Origin: Melieria omissa
Lineage: Eukaryota > Arthropoda > Insecta > Diptera > Ulidiidae
Direction: 5' to 3'
Assembly (NCBI GenBank): GCA_963971225.1
Contig: OZ020270.1
Span: 76,276,432 to 76,340,431 of the forward strand
DNA length: 64,000 nucleotides
Part shown: one piece after another, positions 10,213-20,073 of the stretch
Position numbering within the stretch: position 1 is the first letter of the stretch
How the letters are laid out: every line of letters starts with the position of its first letter
Notes under the pieces: model-generated
Database searches by the model: none
Told to the model about the DNA's origin: nothing
Seen by the model: the letters and a program-made list of their open reading frames with translations, nothing else
Position numbers and translations under genes: made by a program

Positions 10213-12782
10213 TTTTCCTCAAATGTATTTGTATCCAAAACAAGAATATTCGTACACCTACTCAACGCATCTACGTGTTGCATCCGTGCTCCAGCACGAT
10301 GCTCAAGGACATAATCGTAGTTTTGCAATTCGAGTGCCCATCTTGCTATTGTTGGGTTAAGCTCTTTTTTATTTAGAGTCATCGTCAAAGAATTACAATC
10401 GGTCACAATCTTAAATCTTTTCCCTTGTAAATAGACACGAAAACGTTGGAGAGCATTTATTATAGCTAATGTTTCCAATTCAAAACTGTGGTACCTTGGT
10501 TCTGTCTCCGTTGTCCTTTTTGAAAAATAAAATACGGGATGTAGTTTCCCATCTACTTTCTTTTGTAGGAGAATAGCACCAAAACCAATGGAACTTGCGT
10601 CGCAATGCAATTCCGTTTCGTCATTAGGATCATACAATGCAAGAACTGGTGATTCTAACAATTTTTGTTTCAAAACTTCAAACGATTCTAATTCTTTCGA
10701 GCCAAATTCAAATTTTCTGTCCTTCTTCGTAAGGTCATATAGGGGTTTAGCTGTTAGCGAAAAATCCTTAACAAATCGACGAAAATATGAGCAGAGACCT
10801 AAAAAACTTTGCACGGAATGCACATTCTGCGGTATTGGAAAATTTTTAATTGCCTGAAGTCCCTTTTCATCCGCTTTAATTCCTTCACCATTTATTGTAT
10901 ACCCCAGATACTTCACATCCGTTTGGAAAAAATCACATTTGTCCAACCTTAGTTCTAATTTGTTATTTACCAACCTTTGAAAAACTTCACACAAAACCTC
11001 AAAGTGTTCCTCAACACTCTCCGTCGCTATCATTATATCGTTTAAGTAGACAATTAACTTATCTTCCCTCACCATATCTGCAAAAATTTTGTTCATGAAC
11101 CTTTGAAAAACTGAAGGAGCGTTTTTCAAACCGAATGGCATCCTCAAAAATTCAAACTGCCCTAAAGGTGTCGTAAACGAAGTGTATTTAACTGAATCGG
11201 GATGCATGTGCACGTGAAAAAATCCATTTTTCAAATCCAATTTCGAAAAAAATCTCTTGTTTACTAGCCTGTCTAGCAAATCATCTATGAGCGGAATTGG
11301 ATAATTATCCCTAGCGGTCATTTTGTTGAGTGTGCGGTAGTCAACACACATTCGCAACTCTCCTGTTTTCTTCTTAACCAACACTATTGGTGACACAAAT
11401 TCGGATTCGCTCGCTCGAATGTACCCCTTGGCCAAATATTCGTCTAACAATTTTTGCAACTCAGTTTTTTCTGTGTATGATAACCCTCGCGGGGAACAGT
11501 GGAACGGTTTCGCGTTTTCAACATTCAATTTCATTTCGAATTTCACCTCAGGTTCACAGGGGCGTTGAGGCCTCAAATAGCGTTCTTCAAACAATTGCCT
11601 AAAATTTTCTTTAATTTTAAAATTTAGACTGTCACCAACGTTTACATTTTGCTCAGTGTCAACAATACAATTTATTGTTAACAAAAAATCCGTAAACACC
11701 TCACAACCACCCCTGGCATTTTTACAGTCATCGGTAAAATTATTACAACAATTTTTCGTACTTTCGCTATAGTTTTCCAAAGATTTACAATCGTTTTCAT
11801 AACTTTCGCTATCGTTTGTTTTCAAAAGATTTTTTCCTTTTTCAACATTACTCAAAATATGGTCATCATCTCTTTTATCTGTCTTCTGTACTATCGTTTT
11901 ATTCTCACTCATTTTAACCACTCTGTCTTTCTTTGCTTCTTTTTCACCGATATCAACTTTACACTCATTTTCATTACTATTATTTTTGGAACTATCAATT
12001 TTTTCTTTATAAACTTGTGACTCGTTTTCCTTATGATACATGTTTTCATTGCCACTTGATACACTTTTACTTTTCATAGCTTCTTTATCATCTTTGAAAA
12101 TCAATATCAACTTACTTGCTGTAAAGAAATCTCTTCCGAGAACCACGTCATACCCCATAGACTCATCGGCCACCACGAGCAAATTAATGTCAATTTTCTT
12201 TTTCCCAAACTTAACCGTACACGAAATTTGCCCAAAAATCTTTAGTTTACTTTTATTTAAACCGAAATAAGAAATAGAACAAAAATCACGAATTTCAATC
12301 TCACTTGACAACAGCGACCTCTTGATAAAACTGATTGGGCTTCCAGGGTCTAGGAGGCATTCTACAAGTAAATCGACATTGTTATAAGGACTTACAGACA
12401 ACCTTAACTTTCTTACGTAAACACTTTCGTCAACCGCATGGACCATCATCTTTCTTCCTGGACAGGCAGCCACCTGGTGCTCCTTACTGCCACAGCCGTA
12501 GCAAGCGCCCATCTCACGCTTTGGCTTTTTGCACGCCGCAGCCATATGCCCGATCGAATTGCAGTTGTAGCATCTCATGGTTGCTGTTTCTTCTGGTCTT
12601 CTGGTGTTCTGCTGCTGCCCCATTTCACGCTGTGGAAGCTGCACCCGCGAAAACGCTTTAAGCAGCTGCACCTTGTTGTTGTAGCATTGGATGTAGGCTT
12701 GGGCGCGTAAGCCGCTACCCGGGAATACCCGATCCCTCGATGATGTATTCGAGCAGCTCGTCTTCCTCGATTTGAATTGCAC
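10213..12782 (-). pseudogene. Unit 3 ORF2, C-terminus missing, RT active site YLND
   Basis: This ORF2 fragment is open from the frameshift region (12782) to the junction with the Osvaldo-like element. It keeps both CCHC knuckles, protease (LLDPGSPISF), RT and RNase H, and ends just after the DALSRC block. Integrase is lost. The RT catalytic YLDD of other copies is YLND here (cgtttaag in place of cgtctaag near 11040), which should abolish polymerase activity. The extra residues read past the junction are antisense foreign sequence. Confidence 0.85.
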
Positions 12783-13407
12783 TCGCTAGGACAACTTTAT
12801 CCCCATAATACTGGGAAAAGCTTTCACCCTGCCGCCATTTCCTGGTCTGGAATTTTCTTCGTAATGTGATTTTGTTGTGTTCACCACCAAAGAACTGCAT
12901 ATCGTCGACTAGTGCATCGATATTTTCGGTGGCGTAGCAAGGCTTTGAGTATAGCCACGACTGCGCCTTTCCAGTTAGTTTGCAAATGAATAGTGCGCGC
13001 AGCATCCCCTCGTTGTCGCAGTATGAGGAACCGATGCTCCTCAATTGTTGTACCCACACGTCACAGTTTGCGGTACCGTCGTACTCTAGCACCAGATTTT
13101 TCAAAATCTCGAACGGGATGCGCTGCTGCGACGGACTGCTTGATGCCTGTGTAACAGTGGTGCAACAGCCTGATGCCAACGTTGCGTCTTGCCGATGCAG
13201 AGCTCCCAACTCGTTCTGCACGCCCTCACACTCTTCGCCATCCGATATAGCAATTGCTGCTGGACATTCTCCACGCACTTCAGGCGGCACTTCGCTTAGC
13301 CGCACTGCTAACGCATTTTTTGAGCCACTGGTCGAAAGTTTAAGTTTTCTGAGCCACTCGCGAAGCTTCGTCGCTGTGTACTCGTTTGCACTGATCGGAT
13401 TTTCCAT
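12715..13407 (-). CDS. Unit 3 Gag
   Basis: This 230-residue Gag is one residue shorter than its siblings: a Gln codon is missing in the DDMQQFFGGE stretch (DDMQFFGG). The SAP segment and C-terminal capsid-like part are otherwise unchanged and the frame is open from the ATG at 13407 to IPG-stop. The GCG AGT G shift site at its end is kept. Confidence 0.8.
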   Translation of the reverse strand: MENPISANEYTATKLREWLRKLKLSTSGSKNALAVRLSEVPPEVRGECPAAIAISDGEECEGVQNELGALHRQDATLASGCCTTVTQASSSPSQQRIPFEILKNLVLEYDGTANCDVWVQQLRSIGSSYCDNEGMLRALFICKLTGKAQSWLYSKPCYATENIDALVDDMQFFGGEHNKITLRRKFQTRKWRQGESFSQYYGDKVVLASAIQIEEDELLEYIIEGSGIPG

Positions 13408-13469
13408 TGTTCTTTTGCTTTTATGTATAAAAAAAATTTGGGGTATGCGGCCGATCCCACTTCTGAAGT

Positions 13470-13900
13470 TGTAGCAGTTGTTGAAAATCAATAAACACAG
13501 CACCCGAAATCAATCACGTCAAACACGTCCGTCTTCTCCGACACTCACTTTTATTCTGCATAATCGATTTGAAACACAAAAGCTTATGGCCATACAAAAT
13601 GATGCTTACATTTACATACATATACATACATATGGTGTGACGCCGAAAATGGCACATATCACGTGACAAACGGTGGTGGTTTACATTTGATCGTGCTACA
13701 CATTGCTACGCTTACATGCTAATATACACACATTTGGAACATAGGTAAATAGAAACGGGACATATATTACAAACATACATTGATATCGATTCTAAGAAAT
13801 AGATCGCGTGACTTTCATATTCTAAGGAATTATTGAATGCTTGACGCCATGAGCGTCATATCATACAGTGCTACATTTGGTCATATCCTACACTGCTACA
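13470..13900 (-). repeat. LTR between units 3 and 4
   Basis: A 431-bp solo-shared LTR, TGTAGCAG to CTGCTACA, directly bounded by unit 3 leader (gaagt) and the unit 4 integrase end. There is no inserted element. Confidence 0.92.
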
Positions 13901-14317
13901 TTCGGTCATCCTGATAATGGGAGAACCCCTGATCTCCCGAATTTTCTGCATCTACCTCGTTATCTGAGACCTGACAGCCCTTGAACCATGGCTTCAAGTT
14001 CCCAATCGCCCATACTCCACTGTATGGTAAACGCGTTTGTTGAAAACCTTCCACGTCCTGTAATAAATATCTATCATTTCGCAGCACTTTAGCAACGCGG
14101 TATGGTCCTCGGAATTTAGGTATGAGTTTCTTGGACACGCCCGTTGATGAATTGAAATTTTTAACCATCACATAGTCTCCCTCATCAAATTCTTTTCTTT
14201 TTATCAACATATCTTTTGTTATATTCTTGCAGCTTTTCCTGTTTTTCCGCTGATTTGTTGCGTACGTCTGCAAGATTCACTCTTAATGTGTTATCGCTCG
14301 ATTCTTCTAAAGCTTCT

Positions 14318-14523
14318 TGTACGCTATTTATTTAACTTTACTTTATTTAATGTGAGTTCTCAAACACGTGCTGCCTGCGCACGTCAGACCAGAAGAAGAG
14401 AGAGAGACCGGAACCAGCCTCGTCCTCCTCTGCACCCAACTTCATGCGGTGATGCCAGATGAGTGGCAGCACTGTCCCAGAGATGCTGCCTAGGTGGGAG
14501 CCAGATGGTCAGAATCTCGTACA
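14318..14523 (-). repeat. BEL/Pao 3' LTR
   Basis: This copy is downstream in the element's own (minus) direction. It contains the last codons and the stop of the Gag-Pol frame (stop at 14490-14492). The minus strand carries AATAAA motifs near 14325-14355. Confidence 0.9.
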
Positions 14524-17500
14524 TCCTCCCCGGCTGAACCCAAGGGGTTCAGGATCTCTTCCCCGGCGTCGATGATGCGACACACTCGCTGCACCGGTCT
14601 TTGACATTGTTGCTTGGTGAAGAGTCCATTTGCGGCCATTCGCTCGGAGCAGTATTCAATGGTGACGACTCGAACCAGCCCATCACTCCCCGGATGAATC
14701 TCAGTAACTCTACCAATCCGCCAACGTGAAGGCAGAAGATGTTCTTGTTGAATGGCCACGACATCACATATCCGGAGATTTGGAACGGGACGCGCCCACT
14801 TGCTGCGGGCCTGAAGCTGCGACAAGTACTCCGATTGCCAACGTTGCCAAAAGTGCTGGTACATCCGCTGAAGACGTTGGTGAAGGCGTAAACGGTTCTC
14901 GGGGACCTCTCCGACTGATGGTTCTGGTCGTGAATTTAAAGGTCGACCGATCAGGAAGTCGCCAGGCGATAAAGCTGTTCCACCCTCTGGGTCATCATGG
15001 ATGGCTATGATGGGCCTTGAATTAAGGCACGCTTCGATACGCGTCAAGAGCGTGCTGAGTTGATAAAACGTCAGGGTCTGGTTGGAGATGATCCATTTTA
15101 AATGCTTCTTAGCGGAGCGGACAGCCGCTTCCCACAACCCCCCATGATGTGTGGCGGCTGGGGTGATGAAATGCCAATGGACGCCTACGTCCGCCAGATG
15201 CTGCCTAGCATGAGTGTTATTCCAATCTGCCAAATCTGCCTTGAGGTGACGGTTGGCGCCCACAAACTGGGTCCCGTTATCACTGTATAGATTAGTGCAA
15301 TAGCCTCTCCGGCTCACAAACCGGTCAAAAACGTCGAGGAAGGCCCGTGTGCTCAAGTCCTCTGCCAATTCAATGTGCACTGCCTTGGTGCACATACAAA
15401 CGAAAATTGCTGCGTAAGTCTTCGTAGTGGCAACCGATCGCTTGCTGCCATGACGCACGTAGAATGGGCCTGCATAGTCCAGGCCCGTATTGGTGAATGG
15501 AGCTGCAGCGGTGATCCGTGCCCGTGGCAAATCCGCCATCTGTTGTTGCTGCATAGCGCGCTGGTGTAACTTGCAGGTTTTGCACTCATGAATGCAACGT
15601 TTGACTAAGCCGCGTGCGTGGACAATCCACACTTGGCGCCGCAAATATTGGAGCATAACGCGAATGCCCCCATGTAGTGTCACCCGGTGAGCGTTGTTGA
15701 CCAGGAGGGTAGCTAGTGGGCAGCCCTTAGGGATTATCATCGGGTGGCGTTGCTCGTACCTGAGTTCGGCCTGCCGTAATCGACCACCAACTCGCAGGAC
15801 TCCCAAATCGTCCAGGAATGGGTTCATGGGCAGCAGCGGGCTGGATACGGCAACCCTACCGATGGATCGTAAATGATTAATTTCGGAAGAGTATGAGTTA
15901 CCTTGCGCTTCCCGAACGTGTAGTAGGAATGCTTGCTGAACTTCCTCCGCAGTTAGGAATGCCGCATGCCAGTTCTGCCGACCAGCTGGTCGGAAGCGTA
16001 AGACATAAGCTGTTGTATGTAGAAGACGCTGCAGTGTGCTGAAGCGTTCGACTAGCGGAATGAACGTCGCGGTGGCCCCGGTGGCAAGGCGCACCTGCAG
16101 CTTGGGCACCACCAATATGCTGAGGTTAGTGTGAAATGGTCGCAGTTCGGCATCATAAGCTTCCTGATCCGCGGACTCCAAATGTGGTAGCAGTGGTGGC
16201 TGGACGCCGACATCATGGATGCATCGTGGACCGTCCCACCATAATGTGAACTGCCCGATTGCGGCTGGTGACAACCCACGGCTGGCACAATCAGCAGGGT
16301 TGTTCTCGGAGCGGATATGTCGCCAACTGGTTACATCAGAGTGTTGTCGAATAAAGGCGACACGACTGGAAACATACTGCTTCAAGGTGGTCGGGGGCCG
16401 GCGTATCCAGGCCAGCACGACGCTCGAATCGCTCCAGTAGGTGCATTTCACTCCGTCAAGCTGAAGAGCAGCACAGGTGCTGATCATGCTGTTGACCAGT
16501 AGATGAGCAGCGCACAGCTCAAGTCTCGGAATCGTAAGGGTCTTCAGCGGTGCCACCTTGGTTCGTGCCGTAACGAGAGCTACCTTTGTTCGCCCATCAG
16601 GCTCGATGCTACGGGCGTATATGACAGCGGCGTAGGCCTTCATACTGGCATCACAAAATCCATGTAGTGAAACCGTGGAATCTTGCGTCAGCCCGAGCCA
16701 GCGTGGGATACGCAATCTAGAGATTACAGGAAAAGCACTCCGAAATTTCATCCAGTCCTCACGTATAGTTGGAGGTAGCGGAGTATCCCAGTCAATCTTG
16801 GCGGCCCAGGTTCTCTGCATGAACATTTTGGCAGTCACTGTCACGGGCGCCAAAAAACCAAGGGGGTCGAATAACTTGGCCACGTCACTCAACACGATCC
16901 GCTTCGTCGGAATGAGACGACCGTCTGCCAACTTTACCTTGAACTGTAGTTCGTCACTGACTGGGTTCCAGTGTAGGCCCAGGACCTTTGTGTCGGAATC
17001 ACCAAGACTTAATTCGGTGGCAGCGGACCCAGATTTGGTGATAGCGATGAGAGCGTCCACATCGTTGGAGTTCCATTTCCGCAGACTGAACCTACCCTGC
17101 AGCAGGATGTTGATGATGTCTTGAGCTAATGTGACGGCCTGCGCTGACGTAGGGGCGCTGTCGAGGAAGTCGTCGACGTAGAAGTTCTGAAGAATACTGT
17201 CTCGGGCAGCAGCCGCTCGAATAGCATCAGCAACTACATGGTGATTGTCGTGAGCGCACTGCCTCAGGGCTCGAATGGCGTTGTAAGGGCTGCACGCCAT
17301 ACCATACGTGACGGTGGTTAATTGATAGGTCCGAAGTGGCACGTCCGGAGTTTCCCGCCAGAGGATCCGTTGCCAGCGCCGATGTCGTGGATCTATTTCA
17401 ACCTGTCTGAACATCTTCTCGACGTCCGCCGTGATCGCCACACCGAAGCGACGGAACCGCAGAAGGATGTTCACCAGTGGGTCCTGGAGCTGCGGTCCAA

Positions 17501-19814
17501 CCAATTGCGTGTCGTTCAAGGAGACGCCGTTGGTGGTCTTCGCCGAGGCGTTGAATACGACCCGGAACTTGGTCGTAACCGCATGATGTGGGATGTAATA
17601 GGCTTGAGAAACATTGTCGCATAGCATAGCGACTTCCTCCATGTGTCCAAGTGATTGGTATTCGCGCATAAACTGTACATATTTTTGATGCAGTACAGCG
17701 TAATTTCTAAAGCGGCGCTCCAGCTGAAAGAACTGGCGCATCGCCGAAGTGTACGAGTCTCCCAAGGCGGGGCAATCAGGTCGAAACAGGATCTGGACCA
17801 CGTATCGACCATCCGAGTTGCGTGTAACTGTCTGATGAAAGATTTGCTCGCAATCGTCAACAGGCGGTAGCTGCGGTACCACCTCTAGTTCCCAGAATCG
17901 CCGTAAGAGGTCGTCCAGACGCTCCTCGGCTACGTTGCTGTCATCTGTGGTGCACACGGCCGGTAGTGAGGTACACCGGAAAGTGGCTGGGCCACAAATT
18001 ACCCAGCCTAGTTGGGTGTGAAGAGCATACGGTTGCTCAGGCCCGCCTGAAATAACTCCACCGAGTAGCAGCATACCCCAGACGTCAGCTCCAATGAGCA
18101 CATCAACGCGACCGGGCGTATGGTATGTTGGATCCGCAAGCGGAAGATTTTGCAAATGTTCGCAGCGCCGCACGTCGATAGGTGCCGCTGGAATCGCCGT
18201 GGTAATAGCTGGCAAAATATGCGCATCGAAAGTAAATTCGAAGACCGGGTCGAAGAGCGAGCGCATCGTCAACGTCGTCTGACCGCGTGAAGCTGTGGCA
18301 GTCTGGCCCCCAATGCCCTCCACCGCCAGGGTGCTGTGTTTTCTGCGAAGATTCAACTGATTGAAAAATGATTCTGTTATGAAGCTCACCTGTGATCCCA
18401 TGTCACACAGGAGCCTGCATTCTCTTTGTTCCCCGCATCTATCCAGAATAGATGCTTTTGCCGTGGCCAACAATACAACGCCCGCTGACTGGGCCACAAA
18501 CGTCTGTGCATTGTCGAGACGGGGTAAGATGTGCGGTGCGCGACTTCGCGGAGTTGTCGTGGACGAGGTCCCAGGTAATGATGATGGACGAGGCGTGTCC
18601 GTTTGATTCGCTAGTGGCGCTGGCGTCGGCCTCTCCAAGACCGAAGTTGCTTTACATAGCAGCGTGTTATGCTTCTGTTTACACTGTTGACAGGATCCGG
18701 AGGAACACTGCCTGGCCGTGTGGCCGGAACCCAAGCAGTTATAGCACAACGAATTTTGGCGAACCAGATTCCAACGTTGAGGTTCATCCAACGCACGGAA
18801 TTGCTGGCATTTAAACAGGCGGTGGGGCTCTGCGCACTGTGGGCAAACCAATCGTGGACTAGTAGTGGCGCCTGTAGGCGATGACGTCACTACATGTGCC
18901 TTGGCTGAACGCGTCGATGACTGGCGTCGATTTGGCGTGAAGACATCGTCTTGCAGCGTGTCGGCATATACCTCTATCTCTTCCAACATCTGCGTCAGGC
19001 GTGGCAGTTGGTCGGAATGACTGCTAACCCTCCAATGAGCCACGGCACTTGACGGCAGCTTGCGAATTATGATGGGGTAGATAATGGCATCCCACTGATC
19101 TGTTGGCAGGACCATTACCTCCAGCGCACGCAGCATACTGCGCACAACGTCGACCACGTTGCGTATGGCCTGTTGCGTTTCACCAGGCTGTTCCGGCAAA
19201 TCCAGCAAACGGTTAACGTGCGCCTCGACGAGGCGTCTAGGATTGTCGTACCGGCGCTTTAAATCCTGCCACAACTGGTCGTAGCCACCTGTATAAACAC
19301 CTCCGACCATCGGCACTGCATCCTCCTTCACACACTGTCGGAGCCGGCTCAGCTTATACGTCGCGTCAACGTCCGTCCGATTGTGGATGAGAGACTCAAA
19401 GAGATCTTTAAAGACTAGCCAATTCTCCTGCCGCCCGTCAAAGATTGGCAGCTTAATGGGATCCAGCCGTGCTTCCCCGAATCCACGTGGTGCGAGATCA
19501 ACGTCGACGGGCGGGCCGGAGCGCATGCGTCGCAACTTGACCACCGCGTGACTGTATGCCGCCTCCACCTGTTCCAGCAGCGAGTCGTGCGCCTCCAACT
19601 CCTCGGGCGTAGCGGCACCTACTAATGTCTGGTGCTGCTCCGTAAACCGACTAAAATGAGCATCCAGCGTAGCGAGGAAGTGGTCGATCTCGACTATGTC
19701 CGGAGTGAAACCTTCTGCATCTACTGCGGCCTTTAGGCGCAGCAACGACGTTCTCGCGGCCGCCCTGATATTGAGCGCCGCCGTGCCTATTACCTTTTTT
19801 CCTTCCTTGCTCAT
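14490..19814 (-). CDS. BEL/Pao Gag-Pol polyprotein
   Basis: This single 1774-residue frame starts at ATG 19814 (MSKEGKKV); a TTG two codons earlier is not needed. In order: a Gag region of the DUF1759 type (about 100-300); CCHC knuckle CYNCLGSGHTARQC (about 355); protease LLCDMGSQVSFI (about 467); RT with YVDD (about 878) and BEL-type PYNAIRALRQCA text; RNase H with GFCDAS (about 1052) and YWSDSSVVLAW; integrase with its D, D, E residues in TGLDYAGPF, LYSDNGTQF and HGGLWEAAVR (about 1440, 1510, 1560); and a DUF5641-like C-terminus. No stop or frameshift was seen, so it is probably coding-competent. All domains for one replication cycle are present; no envelope gene was seen. Confidence 0.92.
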   Translation of the reverse strand: MSKEGKKVIGTAALNIRAAARTSLLRLKAAVDAEGFTPDIVEIDHFLATLDAHFSRFTEQHQTLVGAATPEELEAHDSLLEQVEAAYSHAVVKLRRMRSGPPVDVDLAPRGFGEARLDPIKLPIFDGRQENWLVFKDLFESLIHNRTDVDATYKLSRLRQCVKEDAVPMVGGVYTGGYDQLWQDLKRRYDNPRRLVEAHVNRLLDLPEQPGETQQAIRNVVDVVRSMLRALEVMVLPTDQWDAIIYPIIIRKLPSSAVAHWRVSSHSDQLPRLTQMLEEIEVYADTLQDDVFTPNRRQSSTRSAKAHVVTSSPTGATTSPRLVCPQCAEPHRLFKCQQFRALDEPQRWNLVRQNSLCYNCLGSGHTARQCSSGSCQQCKQKHNTLLCKATSVLERPTPAPLANQTDTPRPSSLPGTSSTTTPRSRAPHILPRLDNAQTFVAQSAGVVLLATAKASILDRCGEQRECRLLCDMGSQVSFITESFFNQLNLRRKHSTLAVEGIGGQTATASRGQTTLTMRSLFDPVFEFTFDAHILPAITTAIPAAPIDVRRCEHLQNLPLADPTYHTPGRVDVLIGADVWGMLLLGGVISGGPEQPYALHTQLGWVICGPATFRCTSLPAVCTTDDSNVAEERLDDLLRRFWELEVVPQLPPVDDCEQIFHQTVTRNSDGRYVVQILFRPDCPALGDSYTSAMRQFFQLERRFRNYAVLHQKYVQFMREYQSLGHMEEVAMLCDNVSQAYYIPHHAVTTKFRVVFNASAKTTNGVSLNDTQLVGPQLQDPLVNILLRFRRFGVAITADVEKMFRQVEIDPRHRRWQRILWRETPDVPLRTYQLTTVTYGMACSPYNAIRALRQCAHDNHHVVADAIRAAAARDSILQNFYVDDFLDSAPTSAQAVTLAQDIINILLQGRFSLRKWNSNDVDALIAITKSGSAATELSLGDSDTKVLGLHWNPVSDELQFKVKLADGRLIPTKRIVLSDVAKLFDPLGFLAPVTVTAKMFMQRTWAAKIDWDTPLPPTIREDWMKFRSAFPVISRLRIPRWLGLTQDSTVSLHGFCDASMKAYAAVIYARSIEPDGRTKVALVTARTKVAPLKTLTIPRLELCAAHLLVNSMISTCAALQLDGVKCTYWSDSSVVLAWIRRPPTTLKQYVSSRVAFIRQHSDVTSWRHIRSENNPADCASRGLSPAAIGQFTLWWDGPRCIHDVGVQPPLLPHLESADQEAYDAELRPFHTNLSILVVPKLQVRLATGATATFIPLVERFSTLQRLLHTTAYVLRFRPAGRQNWHAAFLTAEEVQQAFLLHVREAQGNSYSSEINHLRSIGRVAVSSPLLPMNPFLDDLGVLRVGGRLRQAELRYEQRHPMIIPKGCPLATLLVNNAHRVTLHGGIRVMLQYLRRQVWIVHARGLVKRCIHECKTCKLHQRAMQQQQMADLPRARITAAAPFTNTGLDYAGPFYVRHGSKRSVATTKTYAAIFVCMCTKAVHIELAEDLSTRAFLDVFDRFVSRRGYCTNLYSDNGTQFVGANRHLKADLADWNNTHARQHLADVGVHWHFITPAATHHGGLWEAAVRSAKKHLKWIISNQTLTFYQLSTLLTRIEACLNSRPIIAIHDDPEGGTALSPGDFLIGRPLNSRPEPSVGEVPENRLRLHQRLQRMYQHFWQRWQSEYLSQLQARSKWARPVPNLRICDVVAIQQEHLLPSRWRIGRVTEIHPGSDGLVRVVTIEYCSERMAANGLFTKQQCQRPVQRVCRIIDAGEEILNPLGSAGEDVRDSDHLAPT
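14524..14531 (-). other. BEL/Pao polypurine tract
   Basis: On the minus strand GGGGAGGA lies directly against the TG of the 3' LTR, the expected site for plus-strand priming. It overlaps the coding sequence. Confidence 0.75.
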
Positions 19815-19843
19815 ATTCAACGTTGTACTTTGAAGTCAATTAA

Positions 19844-19861
19844 TCCTCACAGGAGGCACCA
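19844..19861 (-). other. BEL/Pao primer-binding site
   Basis: The minus strand reads TGGTGCCTCCTGTGAGGA, six bases inside the 5' LTR. It begins TGG, so the plus strand ends in CCA like a tRNA 3' end. The tRNA was not identified. Confidence 0.65.
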
Positions 19862-19867
19862 TCAATT

Positions 19868-20073
19868 TGTACGCTATTTATTTAACTTTACTTTATTTAA
19901 TGTGAGTTCTCAAACACGTGCTGCCTGCGCACGTCAGACCAGAAGAAGAGAGAGAGACCGGAACCAGCCTCGTCCTCCTCTGCACCCAACTTCATGCGGT
20001 GATGCCAGATGAGTGGCAGCACTGTCCCAGAGATGCTGCCTAGGTGGGAGCCAGATGGTCAGAATCTCGTACA
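19868..20073 (-). repeat. BEL/Pao 5' LTR
   Basis: This LTR shows no difference from the 3' LTR on visual comparison of all 206 positions. It is upstream of the Gag-Pol ATG by about 50 bp. Confidence 0.92.

Larger units (their letters stand above)
14318..20073 (-). mobile_element. Complete BEL/Pao retrotransposon
   Basis: Two 206-bp LTRs (14318-14523 and 19868-20073) read the same on base-by-base inspection and both run TGTACG to CGTACA. The 5-bp duplication CTTCT flanks the element (14313-14317 and 20074-20078), and removing the insert restores unit 4 integrase. Primer site, polypurine tract and one long open Gag-Pol frame are present. Identical LTRs mean that little time has passed since insertion, so this is among the youngest events in the window. 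Confidence 0.93.

Noticed and set aside
13600..13640. TACATA-rich tract as a TATA promoter of the minus-strand LTR
   Set aside because: It is a short simple repeat with no clear initiator at a set distance; not strong enough to call a promoter.
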